Assembly: GCA_964017235.1 (NCBI GenBank) | Contig: OZ024934.1 | Location: forward strand, 83,108,706 to 83,172,705 | Direction of reading: 5' to 3' | From: Sabellastarte sp. h YS-2021 | Lineage: Eukaryota > Annelida > Polychaeta > Sabellida > Sabellidae | DNA length: 64,000 nt | In this document: positions 12,801 through 24,558 of the stretch, piece after piece | Position numbering within the stretch: position 1 is the stretch's first letter | Layout: each line of letters starts with the position of its first letter | Made by a program: the position numbers and the translations under genes | Notes under the pieces: generated by a model | What the model saw: only the letters and a program-made list of their open reading frames with translations | Told to the model about the DNA's origin: nothing | The model's database searches: none

Positions 12801-15800
12801 GAATTATTAACAATTTCTGATCTTTGCATACTGAAAGGTGAAGGTAACAAATGAAAAGCCATTATTGTTACAGCTACCCCATAAAATACCAGAGAACGGT
12901 CATAGGTTGGATGAGAACAATCTCAATAACCTTCTAAATCTAGATTTGAAACCATAACCCTTACTATACCTTGGTGGCCATGGGTTCCATGGCTTTCCTG
13001 CTATGCACTGAGCTTCTGATATCTGTTCCAAGTATACAGGGTCTAGGTTCAAATCTTGTCATAGTATGCCCAAGCACAAACCTACAGACATGTATTCATA
13101 TGTGCCTAACTAGGTATCTATCTACATAGCTACACATCTACATTGAGTTAGTGAGCTGTAAACCAACTTATCCTCAGTAGAAAGTTACAGTGTTGTATGG
13201 TACTGGAGCAAAGCTGTAGTTTCTTTAGGTCAAGGAGGTCTGCAGTGGCCAAATGGTTAGCAACTTTGCATCTTATCACATGTTGCTACCTCTGTGTGGG
13301 GGGTTTTGACTCTGGCAAAAGAAAAGTGCTGTGGCCCTCTTTGACTCTTGGTTGTTCCAGGGGATGAATAACCCTCAGCTTTGACCTTGGCCTTTCTTTT
13401 AGGTCAGTTGTGTAGTGGTTATTATACTCACCAAGAGAAAAAGACATAATACCAATATGAGGTCCATGCTTTATAAAATGATGCAGTAATGCTCCACGGA
13501 ACACAGTCAAAACACTATTTTATAGTTAAATCTTAGCTAAATATATCCTGGATGTGTGTTGTACTGTTGACATAATAACAGTGGTTTGCTACCAAATATG
13601 TTAATACCAGTAATATTGTTGGAAACCAGGGGTATTGTGTGATACACTTTCACACATATTTAAAGGACTGATTGCAGTCATTGTTGCCTTGAAACAGATT
13701 ATGGATGCTCTGAAGTACAGTGACCTATCGGTTATTTACTTTTATATCAAAGAGCCCATTCAGCATGCAGGTTTAACAGTAGTATAACAAGGACAGAATT
13801 TTACATTGTAACATGTGGCCCATTTTTGAAGGTAATCAAAAAATATCCCGGATCTATAGAACTGCAGTTTTATTTATGGTTTGAGGTTAAACTCATGCAC
13901 CAGCTGTTGGTTGGCAAGTTTCATTACTTTTTAATACTTAAACCCTGCAAGTGAGATGCCTAAACAGTTCAGGCATATCATGAAAAGCCTAGGCATTTCG
14001 TGTAATGGCTGAAATATAGGGTTAAGTGTTACACAGATTGTCTAAACAAGTATTTGAGATTTCAGGCAATCTGTGTAATTATCTTTTTAAAGTATCTTAT
14101 TGATTAGTTCTTGCTTATAGACGCAAATAAAGATGCAGTTTTAAACATAGAACAATTATTTTTAGCCATTTCATACATTTGTGCATACATGAGTAAATTA
14201 GAAGTTTTACTATGTGATTATTAATATTGATATATGTCATTCTGGTTTTCTTTTCAGTAGTAACAAGGATACTATGTTCAGATCAATTTTTCTATGCGTG
14301 TCATTTGATGTTGGTTCTGGGGGGTGGGGATGCTTTTCCTTTAATCATATCAAATACTTTAAGCTATGACTTGGGTTGTAAGATTATCTTTTTAGAAATT
14401 TTATTGATAGTATGTGGTTATTTCTGACAGGACCAACACAAGTTGTAGTTTTAACTATTTGATTATTCATTAAGGTATATTTTGACATATCTAATACTTT
14501 TTTTACCAGAAATGAGCAAATAGATAAGCAGTGTCACAATGTGACAAAAAACAGTGACATAGTTCAAACATCTTTCCATTTAGTTTTAAGAAGTGCACAA
14601 TGTTCAAATGATAGGTGCAAAAGAGTATGTTCTCTGATCTTGCTGTGTGGGGCTTCTTTAATTATATGAGACAAATAATAACTTTGATGTTAATCCTGTT
14701 TGCTGTTTAAATGAAACTAGGACACCCCAACCTCTATATGAGCCTCTTCTTGTTTGAGTTGAGCATGTGTTCTCCGTCAGGGTCCCCAAATAAAAGTTAC
14801 TAGCAGCTTTCAGATAGGACAATGACAAGATATTTTATGTAAAAACATCAAAGGTGGAAGAACCCGAGGAAGGATGTCAGTGAGTTACAACTCACTCCTT
14901 AGCAATATTTTGCCTTTAAATAACTGATATATTTCTTCACAAGACATATAAGTTTATTAAGACATTGTCACTATATTTCATCATGAAGATGACAAAACTT
15001 TTGAAGATAAATTTAAAACCGAGATTTAAAAAAAATAAAGCTGATAAAGTACTTCAGTGATTAATCAGCTTAAATTAGTTTTTCTAGCTAAAATAAATCC
15101 TCAAAATAGGAACTATTTAGTTTCAAAGTAAGTTATGTAAACATTGTAAAATGTTTTATATAAACATATACTGCTTAAAAGTGAAGACAGTTTCTCTGTT
15201 TTGATATAATTAGCCCATTCATCTAAAACTTCCATTGCTGATTTTGTTTTTGCAATAATGTATGCGTTTGGACATTAACTCTATTGATGAGAAAAATATA
15301 TGGTTTATGTCTTGGTCAATTATGTCACTATTTTTGATAAGATTACTGTCAACATTCTATAGTATTTGCAGGGGCCTCGGTGGCAGAGTGGTAACACTCT
15401 CGCCTCCCACCTCTGCGGCCGGGGTTCGATCCCCCTCATGGCCGTAAGTGGGAAAGCTGGTAGTTGCTTGCCGTTGGTTGGCAGTTTACAGTACAGAACC
15501 CTAGTGAACTATATGTACTGGTTTCCTCTGCCCTTCCAACTACCCGTCGTGATATGACCTGTACAGTGTTGAAAGCGACGTAAAACCCCAAATAAACAAA
15601 CAAATCTATAGTATTTGCATTTATTTTTGTATTTTCTGCATCCATTATTTTTTACTATGGATATGTATAACAAAACCGTTTCAATAAAATTGATAATAGA
15701 TAGTTTTTATGATCGCAGTACCAAAACATATATAATATAAATATAATTTGTGAATAATCATCAAAAATGATATAACACTGTGTTTAGGCCTAGGGCACAT

Positions 15801-18800
15801 TTTCAGTCATTACACGAAATGCCTGTTGAAATGGACTGTTGAAATATTTCGAGAAAGGACTGAAATTTTCATGCATTTCGTGTAATGCCTGGTTACACAG
15901 GCAAATTTACACAGATTGCCTGTAATATATATACCTCACACTTAACTAAAAAAGTATGTTGCTGCTAAAGATCAATTTCTACTTACATCAATAAGTTAAT
16001 CCTGTAATACTACTCAATTAAACCTGGGATTAGATACCCCATTCTAACAGCTAGGGATCACATGGGGGACAGACTATCAATATTTTCGTATGTCATTATG
16101 GGATGGTTAGGAACTCATTCAAACAGGACTGATAACTTAGCTTCATCCCACTTATGAAACGACAGTCAGATTTAACAGATATTTAAAGCAACAAACTTGT
16201 GCTAAAATAATTTCTCCTTGGAGTAAATCAATATTGTAGACACATTTCACAGGAATGTAAGTTGCAATGTCTCAATATAAAGTATCTCACAATCTACTTG
16301 GCTGTGCTTGATTTGAACCTACGTCCTCAAAGGTCAGAACCCAGGTTTCATTAACCACATCTAATGACAATTAGGCAATTTAACCTCACTACTAAGGAAT
16401 AGAACAAAGACATAATGCCTTTTTAGTGTAGATAGCTCTGGCAGGTGTATTCTAAGCCATGTAAGTGACAACGTCTATAACATAAGAAACATAAACTATT
16501 TGACAATCCACTTCAAGTCTAAATTACACACACTGAATTGACACTCAAGATGAAAACAGAACTGATTTGTCTTAGTTTTTCATCTTAATTACCAGATCAA
16601 CAAATACTTAAACCATAAGGAGCTCATGAATAATGATGGACAAAACTAAGAGTTTAGGGCACATGTTCTTTTTGATGCATGAATTAATCAGTTTTGCTGG
16701 GTTCCCACTATTCCGGTCTGTTAGCTGACTAAATCAAGGGAAAGAATGTCTACAAGCATTCTCTCCTCTTTTTTTGTGTCAAATTTAGTGACAATAAAAA
16801 GAAAGCTATAGAAAAAGTTCTAAAATGATAGAAATGTATCCCTAAAGTAGGTCAAAAGCTTGAGTTTTCAAACTCTTAAAGTATCAATACCCTTTTCTAA
16901 TTCTAGAAAAAAAAATTGTGGAAATATATTTGGCCCATAGTGTCCCAGTGGTTATAAAGTTAGGCTGCCTAAAACTTGCCTCTCACCTATGTGATCTTGG
17001 GTTTATATCCAGATCAGGGCAAACTACAGAAAATAATAATGGTCTCTCCAAATATAACGTAATATTTATTTTTTTGGCATTTTCATGGTTAGCAACCTTG
17101 GCCTACACATTGACTATGCAATTTTGAAACAACGCATGTCACTTCTTCTGCCTTATAATCTATCAGCACATCAGTTAAGCTTTATATAATGATCTTTCCT
17201 GTTTATAACATATGCAAAAGCCAAGCTGATGGTGTGTTCCTTGAGGTCCCACATATTGCCACTTCAGGGAATAAGTCTACTAAGCAATGTGGCTTCAGCT
17301 TTGCTTACGATGCTCTAAAGATTTGGAATGATTTGCCTGATGATGTACGCTTGGTCACTTCTCTCCACTTGTTCAGAAACCTATCTTTTTTCACAAGCAT
17401 ATCCAACCTAATTTCTGCTTTTCCTGGTTTCTCTCTGTGACACCGACCCCTGCTATGTCTCAGATTAATGATTATAGTTTTCTGCTTTGAGCCTTGTGTC
17501 TTGAGTCTGTCTTAAGATGGAGATAAAACACGATAAAAATACTATTATAATTAGAATCCTTCCCGCTCGTATTGTATTTCCAGGTAAAAAACAACATGGC
17601 CGACCAGATGCAGGGCCAACTGGTGTCTGATTATGTGAGTGAAACCAGTGATGATTCATACAGTCAAGCCTGGAACAAAATACAGCAAGATGTGAGTTGT
17701 AATTGTACATGACTGACTATGCAGTAGTTGTCTGGAAAATACATAAAATGAGGTCAGAAGCCAGTTTCTGGTTTCAGAACCCATCCAAAGACCTGTAAAG
17801 TGCTTATTATTTACAATACCTAAAATAAGTCCATAAAATAAATAAATAAACAAATAAGTAAATAATTAAATAAATGTATCCATACCTAATTATTTAAATA
17901 ATTAAATAAATGTATCTATACCTTCAGCCACAGGGAATTTTAAGGACTTAAATTTTTACCTTGAGATTTCTCCGCCATTTTTTTCATAGATTTTAATGAG
18001 AAAGACAAAAAAAGAAACAACAAAAAAGCGGAAGACCTATAAAAATACCTTTCTAACGATGCATGCATTATATTTGTAGCTTGCATAATTAACTGAATGT
18101 AAACAAAAAAGATTTGTAACTCTTACTATCCATAGTTAGTGGGGCTTGATTAAAACATATGTCTCAGTCTGTATGTCCCGCTATGTAGGTCAAATACAGC
18201 ACCTTGTGGAGAATAAAACCCATTGTTCACTGTGTTACAGCTCCAGTGTTGTGGTGCCAACTACTACACAGATTACTATCTCTACAGTGACTATTTTGAC
18301 AACACACAGAATGTGGTGAGTCATGAAAACCTTTTACCTTATGTACTTCAGCTAACAGGGTCACACTGGGACAGAGGATCCTGTGGAAGCTGATATCTGC
18401 CAAAGCTTGACACAACTTGGGACACAAAATCCTTATTTTTGCTTGTTTTAAGTGCAGTGATATGGGTTTGTTTTAATTTTCCTCATCCAGGGAGATATGT
18501 TTTCGGTGGAGTGTGTTTGTGTGACTGTCTGTTTGCAAATAACTTAAGTTATAGACAGATTTTGATGAAATTAGTAACAGATGATTTGAGTTTGTTGGTG
18601 ATCCGGATCACTGTCTGGATCCAGGATTTATTTTAAAGGATTTTTAATCATTATACTAATGATCAATATTAGAGGTGTTGCGCCTTGGGGGAGATATGCA
18701 CTCTCCAAGTGCTCTTGTGTAGTAGTTATGTGATCGCTGGGTTTTGTTTGTTTGTTAGCAAGAGTACTGAAAAAAACTACATCAAATTTTAACAGACACG

Positions 18801-21800
18801 TCCTTAGCATTGTCACTTGTGCAACTTGAACCCAGGCAGAGGTGACAGCCTGTATATAGATGTCAAAGCTGCTAACCCACTGGGCCACTGATAACCTCTG
18901 GCAAACTTTGAATGGGAGGTCTTCAATAATTACTGTGGCCATATATATACACACACACGGAAGTTTTAAACTGTTCACATCTTCTAAATACTCAAGTCAG
19001 TGTTAAGATCACTTCCCTTAACTTGACATAACTGAAAGAGTGTGGCATCATTCTGTAGTTCTTCTGCCACCTTTCCACTACATTTGCTCTCGTTCTCTGA
19101 CTTTGTGTGTCCCCAGTTGTTTGTGTTGTTATGTTTGTGTGGATTAACGGTATCTTTTCGTTATCATTTCTGGATATTTTCCATGTCAGTCTTTAACCAC
19201 TGTCCTCACCAATTCTGATTCTTAACTAAAGCTCAACTGTAGCTAGAAGTTTTAAATCTTTTTCACAGGAAGTACAGAATTTTACTGCTGATTTTCCTCC
19301 AGTCTATAATTATCACAAATACCACTACCAGATTTTCTTCAATAACTTCTTGTTATGCTAAAACTTATATAACGTGTTAAATTAAAAACAAACAAATCCG
19401 ATGGAATAAGTCCTATTAATTTTAAATGTTGTAATGGTGATCAAAGCATTTACACCATATGTGCAGCTAAATCAAACCAGCTAAAAGAATGTCACAACCC
19501 TTATTTGGCAGAGATAATAATTTTGTAATTGACACTTTTTCATCTGGCAGGTGCAAAAAGAATAAAGCTGTTACACCATATCTATTGATAAACCAAACTG
19601 TGTATACATCGTAACCCTAAACAGAGGTTAATAACTTGGCAATTAATACTTACTTGGCAGGTTCCCTACACATGTTGTGATGGAGAAGAAAGCAATTACG
19701 CCACCTGTTTGAGTGAAGCTGTGGGGAATGACACAAAGCTTGACTATCTCTACAGAAAGGTAAAGCCATGCGGATAGTGGCGGAACCTACAAAACTGCCA
19801 TTTTTCTTTAGTAAACCTGTCACTCTACTTGTCAAGAAAATGAGATGCTACAAATTTGACCGCAAAAATCCCCATTCCTTTCTTGTTTTTTGTAATTATC
19901 AGGATTTCTTTGGAATAAAAAAGGGACTCTAACATGACACGGTTGTGTCCGTTATTCTAATTGGTCAAGAGCTATGGTAAAATCCCTGTATACATGTTGT
20001 ACCTGTTCCAATAGTAACCCTCTTCAAGAATAAGCGATGATACAGCCTTCATAAAAATCGTTTTATCATCAAAGTTATAATTATTAATAATGATAAAATA
20101 TTTTGTCATGTTAGAATAGGAAAACTACCCCCAAACCATGGTATAGGCAATATTTTACCATGGTTTGAGGCAATAAACCTATATATAACCTCAAACCATG
20201 GTAACACTCTGCTTATACCAGGGTTTGTCAGATGTTAATCCTATATTGACACAAGCACAAGTTATAAATGGATGTAAATTACACTTAGAAGACCAAAGCA
20301 GTGAATATTTTAAGTGTTTGTCAGGGGTGATTATGTAATTATATTCTAGAAATCTTTATCTCAATTTTGGTACAATATTCAAAATTTGCACTCCGGAATT
20401 CCTGAACATCTCCAATTGGTTTTGATCATTACTGTGGCTACCATCCTGACCACCTTATATGGTATGGTACACTGCCCAAAATGTACAATTGTTGCTACTT
20501 ATGACAAACCTGGAGTTCTGAGGAACAAAATAATACCCCCAAATCAATGCTGTGAAGTCATACCGGCATTCTGGTAATTTGACAAATATATGCAAGCAGG
20601 GTGACGATGAAATTGAGATGTGAAAAATATTAATATTAGTATTATTATTATTATTATTACTAGTGAAAAAGTGGTGGATGAAAAAGCCAATCCTCTTCTT
20701 TTAGAGTTGATGTAAGTGCATTAAAACACCATTAACACTTAGCTTACAAATTGTATCAATTTCTCCATCAACAATCCGTTTCTGAATTGTTATTTATTTC
20801 ACTTGTTCTTACCAGGTCGAAACGAATATATTGTCGGTAGTGTTGATAACCAAATTTAAATGAATAAACCATCCTTCTGATAACACACCAAAAAGCAACC
20901 TCTATGGTGATGGTTTGGGCTTTGTCCCTAGCCTGAAGGTATGTACTTACAAACGGCCTTATTGTGTGAAATGGTGACCCATTTAGTATGCACTGCTTTC
21001 CTCCATCTCCTCAATTACCTTTAGAAATATGACTTGCACAATATGTTAAAAAGTGACCTTCATACTGGATAGAAAAAGAAGTGATAGTGCTGAGGACATG
21101 TCCCAATATGACACTGGCTGTTTAAACGGAATGGCTTTAGATAGAAAAAGAACCAAAAACATTGGTGGGTCTCAATAGAAGGTTTACACAATAATAATAA
21201 ATATCACTGGTTCAAACATCTGGTACACAACCAATTACAAAATGCTCTTGTCAGGGGGCCATGGTGGCACAGTGGCACCATACTCACCTCCCAACTCTGA
21301 GCTGGGCGGTTCAAACCCCAGATCTATGTGGGAAAGTTGATGGTTGCTTACTGATGGTTGGCAGTTTACAGAACAGAACCTAGACCAACTCTATGTACTG
21401 GTTTCCTCTGCCCATAAAGCGACCCATTGTGATATGACCTCTACCGTGTTGAAAGCGACGTAAAGCCATAAATAAATAAATAAATTGCTCTTATCCTATA
21501 TAAATGGGGTGGCTTTATCTGGTTAAATTTTCAATGGCACAAGCACAACTCATCTTACAATTGTACACACAGAAAGAAACTGCAGTCTAACCTTTTGCAA
21601 AACCTTTTGAAGGGTTGTGTAGAGCACAGAAGCAATCAACGTACAAATTATAAATTAAATTTTTTTGTATCAACCATCCTGATTGGCTAGACATTGAATA
21701 CATGTTTTACTTCATTTTCGTCAATTTAAGGTATATGTCAGATTACCAAGCCTAGTGATACATGTAAACCTTTTCTAAACATTTTTTTCATTCCAGGGCT

Positions 21801-23306
21801 GTTTCTCACAGCTCTACCTTTACGTGGAGGACCAGATGTCCATGATTGTTGCCTCTGGAAGTATTGTTGCAGCCATTCAGGTAAGACAGAACAGGAGGTC
21901 CTTGTATTTCAAGGATCATAAACCATCTATTGACTGTTTAGCTAAGCTAACTATGTTTAGGTTTATGGCCAAGTAAGTGTTCAATAATCGGAAATGATGG
22001 ATTGTTTACGAAGTCCAGAAAGGACCGAGTCAACAGTGCATTATTGTCAAATATTTGACAATCAAGAGGCTATTAACCTATTTAACTTACACCTATTCCT
22101 TAATTTGTAATTTTAAAGATGTTGTTTAACATCCATAACTTGTCATTCCTATATTTCTGGTGTGTATGTTTGGATCTTTATGATCATTTTAGTTGAAGTA
22201 AATGTAGATGGGTTTCTTTGGAAATGTGTAAAAAAGGTTTGTTTTATGGCCAAAATAACAATGCGGAACAACAGCCCATTAGTGAAATACATTGGACACT
22301 TTTAACAACATAAAATCTTTTAGGTGTACTTTAAAATTGTATAAATTACCTTCAGCTGGACATAAAAAACCTGTTTTGTTTTGGATTTAATAGGGTGATC
22401 GCTTTGAACAGTAAAATATCAAAAACAAGGGTTAAAGATTGACCTTTACACCACTTTGAACAGATATGACCATATTAGGACAGAACCTCAATGAATCCCA
22501 CATGATCTTTATGAAATAGATTTGAAATGAGGTTCACAGAGGTCCACAGACAGCTAAGCAACCAAATGCCAAATGTTTTAACCGTCTAGTCATTTGGAAG
22601 TCTCTTAGAGTAAGCTGATGATATAAGACAATATGACACAGTTTCAGTCCATATATTGATCTGCCCATGGACCGAAAATCTGATATGGCCCTCTGAAATA
22701 GCTTATATTTTCTTCTATTTGATTGAATAAAAGGTTATTCATTCAAATAGAAAATAACAGAATACATGCACTGAAATGATTGAAATGTTAACGATATAAT
22801 TTAAATATTAACTTGGCTGACAAAATACAACTACAAAGCAGTTTAAATAATGTTATTTAGATATATTTAAACTATTATTTCTTGAAACAGGCTACCCATT
22901 ATGGCCTTTACAATTATATCTTGTAACGCATATACTGTTTATTGATAAAAATTCAAGGGGTTTTTGCATTATAAGTGAGTACAATGATGGCAGATCTTTG
23001 AAAGAGTGGGACAGCATTAAACGTTGTATAATCCTCTGGCCGGTTATAACCCTGCTATATGTGTATGTAATCAGGCTCATTTGACAAGATATTAGCCAGT
23101 GATATTGACATATTCAGGAATAAGGTAAAAACAATCAGACATATATCTCTGCCAGCTTCTTAAAATGCACATTTGTCAGGGTATTGACAGGTTCTAGGTG
23201 GTGGTTTGGCATCTCTGAGTGATCTTTTTTTGTTATTCTCTTTCAGATTGGAAGCCTCATCTTTGGCTGTATGCTACGTGATAGATACAAGCACATAGTG
23301 AAGTGA
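9832..23306 (+). CDS. tetraspanin (complete, 8 coding exons)
   Basis: Joined exons 9832-9897, 10496-10702, 12042-12116, 17584-17691, 18241-18315, 19661-19759, 21797-21880 and 23247-23306 give 257 residues. Every intron is GT-AG and phase 0. Tetraspanins are four-pass membrane proteins that organise integrins, receptors and other partners into membrane microdomains. Visible: short cytoplasmic N-terminus; TM1 about 13-37; small loop with an NYS glycosylation sequon at 43; TM2 about 58-81 ending in GCCGAWRES; TM3 about 88-110; a large extracellular loop about 113-222 with CCG (155-157), PYTCC (179-183), Cys193 and GC (211-212), i.e. six cysteines, plus an NDT sequon at 200; TM4 about 226-248; and a short basic tail. 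Length and cysteine pattern fit the six-cysteine CD63/CD151-like group; the orthologue is not assigned. Confidence 0.93.
10496..10702 (+). CDS. tetraspanin exon 2
   Basis: Residues 23-91: the rest of TM1, the small extracellular loop and TM2 with the family motif GCCGAWRES. The acceptor TTCCAG ends at 10495 and the donor is GTATGT at 10703. The open frame runs on into the intron on both sides, so the splice sites define the exon. Confidence 0.93.
10977..11046. repeat. 34-bp tandem duplication in intron 2
   Basis: A 34-base unit starting AGCAGATTATCC occurs twice in a row with one difference (CCG versus CCT). Confidence 0.8.
11640..11950 (+). repeat. old dispersed repeat fragment in intron 2
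   Basis: It has the texture of the invertebrate repeats also seen at 51480-52520: talk of AATATGAT blocks, then ATGACAGACAAACAAACGCG near the end. Boundaries are unclear. Confidence 0.3.
12042..12116 (+). CDS. tetraspanin exon 3
   Basis: Residues 92-116, TM3 (FCVSMIVLICGQFIAMVMAG) and the start of the large loop. The acceptor TTTCAG ends at 12041 and the donor is GTAAGT at 12117. Confidence 0.9.
12258..12455 (+). repeat. degenerate short-repeat cluster, CAATAATGTATCA type
   Basis: About ten copies of a 13-mer close to CAATAATGTATCA spaced 13-35 bases apart in tetraspanin intron 3. Many are preceded by AAC. It is not a clean microsatellite because spacing varies. Confidence 0.65.
12640..12780 (-). 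repeat. tRNA-derived SINE (family B), degenerate
   Basis: The reverse complement matches the head of the element at 52738: TTAGCAAGTTTGGCATCTAA with small changes, then GGCTGTCATCTCTGTG and a B-box-like TTCGAATCCC. Tail and target duplications are not clear. Confidence 0.55.
13232..13420 (+). repeat. tRNA-derived SINE (family B), degenerate
   Basis: Starts GCAGTGGCCAAATGGTTAGC and continues CTTTGCATCTTATCACA, matching the tRNA-like head seen at 52738. The body has diverged. Confidence 0.5.
13956..14086. repeat. dyad-rich dispersed repeat, copy 1
   Basis: Contains CATTTCGTGTAATG and inverted copies of TTACACAGATTG / CAATCTGTGTAA. The same words occur at 15800-15935 in both orientations, suggesting a small MITE-like family. 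Confidence 0.45.
15371..15604 (+). repeat. tRNA-derived SINE (family A) with perfect target duplication
   Basis: The head has an A box (TGGCAGAGTGG) and a B box (GGTTCGATCCC), followed by a body and an AAATAAACAAACAAA tail. It is flanked by exact 15-bp duplications TCTATAGTATTTGCA at 15356-15370 and 15605-15619. It is the cleanest of the three family A copies here. A tRNA finder may call the head, but it is not a tRNA gene. Confidence 0.9.
15800..15935. repeat. dyad-rich dispersed repeat, copy 2
   Basis: CATTACACGAAATGCCTG and its inverse TGCATTTCGTGTAATGCCTG both occur here, followed by TTACACAGATTGCCTG. It is related to 13956-14086. Confidence 0.45.
17189..17440 (+). pseudogene. LINE C-terminal fragment in tetraspanin intron 3
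   Basis: The open frame contains FSFAYDALKIWNDLPDDVR followed by a FRNL segment. This is the recognisable tail (…WNSLP..VR…F…L) of CR1/L2/jockey-like reverse transcriptase ORFs. The polymerase core is absent, so it is a dead 5'-truncated copy. It ends about 140 bp before tetraspanin exon 4. Confidence 0.6.
17584..17691 (+). CDS. tetraspanin exon 4
   Basis: Residues 117-152, the first helical part of the large extracellular loop, ending NKIQQD just before the CCG motif. The acceptor TTCCAG ends at 17583 and the donor is GTGAGT. Confidence 0.9.
18241..18315 (+). CDS. tetraspanin exon 5
   Basis: Residues 153-177 beginning LQCCGANYY, which carries the invariant CCG motif of the large loop. The acceptor TTACAG ends at 18240 and the donor is GTGAGT. 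Confidence 0.92.
18440..18725 (+). repeat. dispersed invertebrate repeat, copy 1
   Basis: It has the characteristic words GGGAGATATGTTTTCGGTGG, a TGTTTGTGTGACTGTCTG stretch, GATCCGGATCACTGTCTGG, and an end GGGAGATATGCACTCTCC followed by AAGTGCTCTTGT. Related ends occur at about 50860 and 59010. No coding capacity. Confidence 0.5.
18782..18912 (-). repeat. tRNA-derived SINE (family B)
   Basis: On the minus strand: GGTTATCAGTGGCCCAGTGG, TTAGCAGCTTTGACATCT, CAGGCTGTCACCTCTG and a B-box-like GGTTCAAG. It matches the head of the copy at 52738. Confidence 0.6.
19661..19759 (+). CDS. tetraspanin exon 6
   Basis: Residues 178-210. It contains VPYTCC and a further Cys (ATC) of the large loop and the sequon NDT. 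The acceptor is TGGCAG and the donor GTAAAG is weaker than the others. Confidence 0.9.
19928..20115. mobile_element. small MITE in intron 6
   Basis: Exact 12-bp terminal inverted repeats TCTAACATGACA (19928-19939 and 20104-20115). The left end extends into ACACGG..GTGTCCG, which recurs at 56082-56130, so the end belongs to a repeated family. No clear target duplication. Confidence 0.5.
20131..20226. repeat. palindrome cluster around AAACCATGGT
   Basis: TACCATGGTTTGAGG (20156-20170) and CCTCAAACCATGGTA (20189-20203) are perfect 15-bp inverted arms around an 18-base loop. Two further copies, one imperfect, flank them (20132-20141 and about 20215-20226). Confidence 0.7.
20633..20659. repeat. 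ATT microsatellite
   Basis: A run of ATT trinucleotides with a slightly irregular start, in intron 6. Confidence 0.8.
21085..21135 (+). repeat. SINE tail fragment
   Basis: GTGCTGAGGACATGTCCCAA followed by TATGACACTGGCTG matches the 3' body of the family B SINE at 52738. Confidence 0.45.
21254..21483 (+). repeat. tRNA-derived SINE (family A) in intron 6
   Basis: Head with GGCACAGTGG A-box region and GGTTCAAACCC B box, family body, AAATAAATAAATAA tail. The flanks carry approximate 13-bp duplications, ATGCTCTTGTC and TTGCTCTTATC. Confidence 0.82.
21797..21880 (+). CDS. tetraspanin exon 7
   Basis: Residues 211-238. It starts GCF, giving the last loop cysteine, and continues into TM4. The acceptor is TTCCAG and the donor GTAAGA. 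Confidence 0.9.
23247..23306 (+). CDS. tetraspanin exon 8 (last)
   Basis: Residues 239-257, the end of TM4 (IGSLIFGCML) and the cytoplasmic tail RDRYKHIVK, then TGA at 23304-23306. The acceptor TTTCAG ends at 23246. Confidence 0.9.
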   Translation: MGSLIFGCMLRDRYKHIVK

Positions 23307-23455
23307 GTTACCAGCCTATGGACTGATCCTGATAGAAAGATGTGAATGTGGACATTGTGAATCTGTGAATTTAATGTTTAATATAGTATTTAACGAGCAT
23401 GTTATAGATATATTACATCACCTTGTGTTTGGATCTGTTCCATTTAATCTTATCT

Positions 23456-23735
23456 TCGCCAAGAAGGTTATATGTTGGGAGTGCTTTCAGTTTTTATGTC
23501 TGTTTGTCTGTCAGTCCTCTGGATTAATCTGAAACTGATAAACACACTTCCATGATTTTTGTGTTGGTAAGGTCTGACCAAAGGAAGAAGTGATGAAATT
23601 TTTTGGAAAGATCAGTATCATACCCTGGATAGAAAAAAAATAAAATCCCATATTTGTAACAGTCTCATCTTCAATGGTTTTGGGTTTGTGGTTGACCCAC
23701 CGGCTATGGTCATACATGTACTACATACTACTATC
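23456..23735 (+). repeat. dispersed invertebrate repeat in tetraspanin 3' UTR
   Basis: Begins CGCCAAGAAGGTTATATGTT with a TGTCTGTTTGTCTGTCAG stretch and an ending with ATCCGGATGTAGG. It is a member of a common invertebrate repeat group and shows no coding. Confidence 0.45.
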
Positions 23736-24552
23736 CGGATGTAGGATTTGAAATTAAAAAGCAGGGGGTACTCAGTGACCTTAACAGATATCTACAATCC
23801 AGGAGTGCTTTCTTATTTTCACATTTATCTTCACAATTTAATATTATGTTATTGACGGAACTTGTACATATAACAGTTACTATTAATCATGTAATTATAA
23901 ATACAAACAAACTATTTTATAATTGATTATTTATAAGTGTGATATACTAGTTATCTCAGTTACGTATTTAAAAATATATTTATTTATTTAAGTTATTTTT
24001 TTGTAATTTGAGATAACATGTTTAGTTTTAACAGTGATATGATCAATGCAGATTAGAAGTATGACAACAGTATGATAAAAGTATGATAATTTATGACATG
24101 TGCCTGTGTTTTGTTGCAGTTTGTTGGTTTAATACTTTCTGATTGATATTGTAACTTCAAAGAGATTAAATGGATTCTAAATTTGATTTCAAAGATAGTT
24201 TACGAGTGCATATTTTCCCTGGGGACTAAGTGTGGTGTATTTGTTAAAACAATTTGAATATTCAAGATTAATCCAAGTGAATTTCTTAAAATTAACAATT
24301 AGAGAAATTTTCTCCCAGCTAAAATTTTTATGTAGAGTGCATTCAATATTATACGTGATGTATGGTATTTCACATCAAAGATATATTACAAATCTGAACT
24401 ATGAATTATCAATTTAAAATTTTGTCGTTATAGTCTGTGTCTTACAAGTTACTTTTAATCACAAAAAGGTCGGAATTTATTTTGTAATTTTATATTGTAT
24501 TGATCATTTTAATGTCTGTAAAACATGTGCACTGTATGAGAGAATGATAGTT

Positions 24553-24558
24553 AATAAA
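24553..24558 (+). terminator. polyadenylation signal, probable for tetraspanin
   Basis: AATAAA about 1.25 kb after the tetraspanin stop. It is a good candidate for the end of its 3' UTR; earlier signals may also be used. Confidence 0.45.

Noticed and set aside
15371-15445. tRNA gene
   Set aside because: A and B boxes are present, but the sequence is the head of a SINE with body, tail and target duplication.
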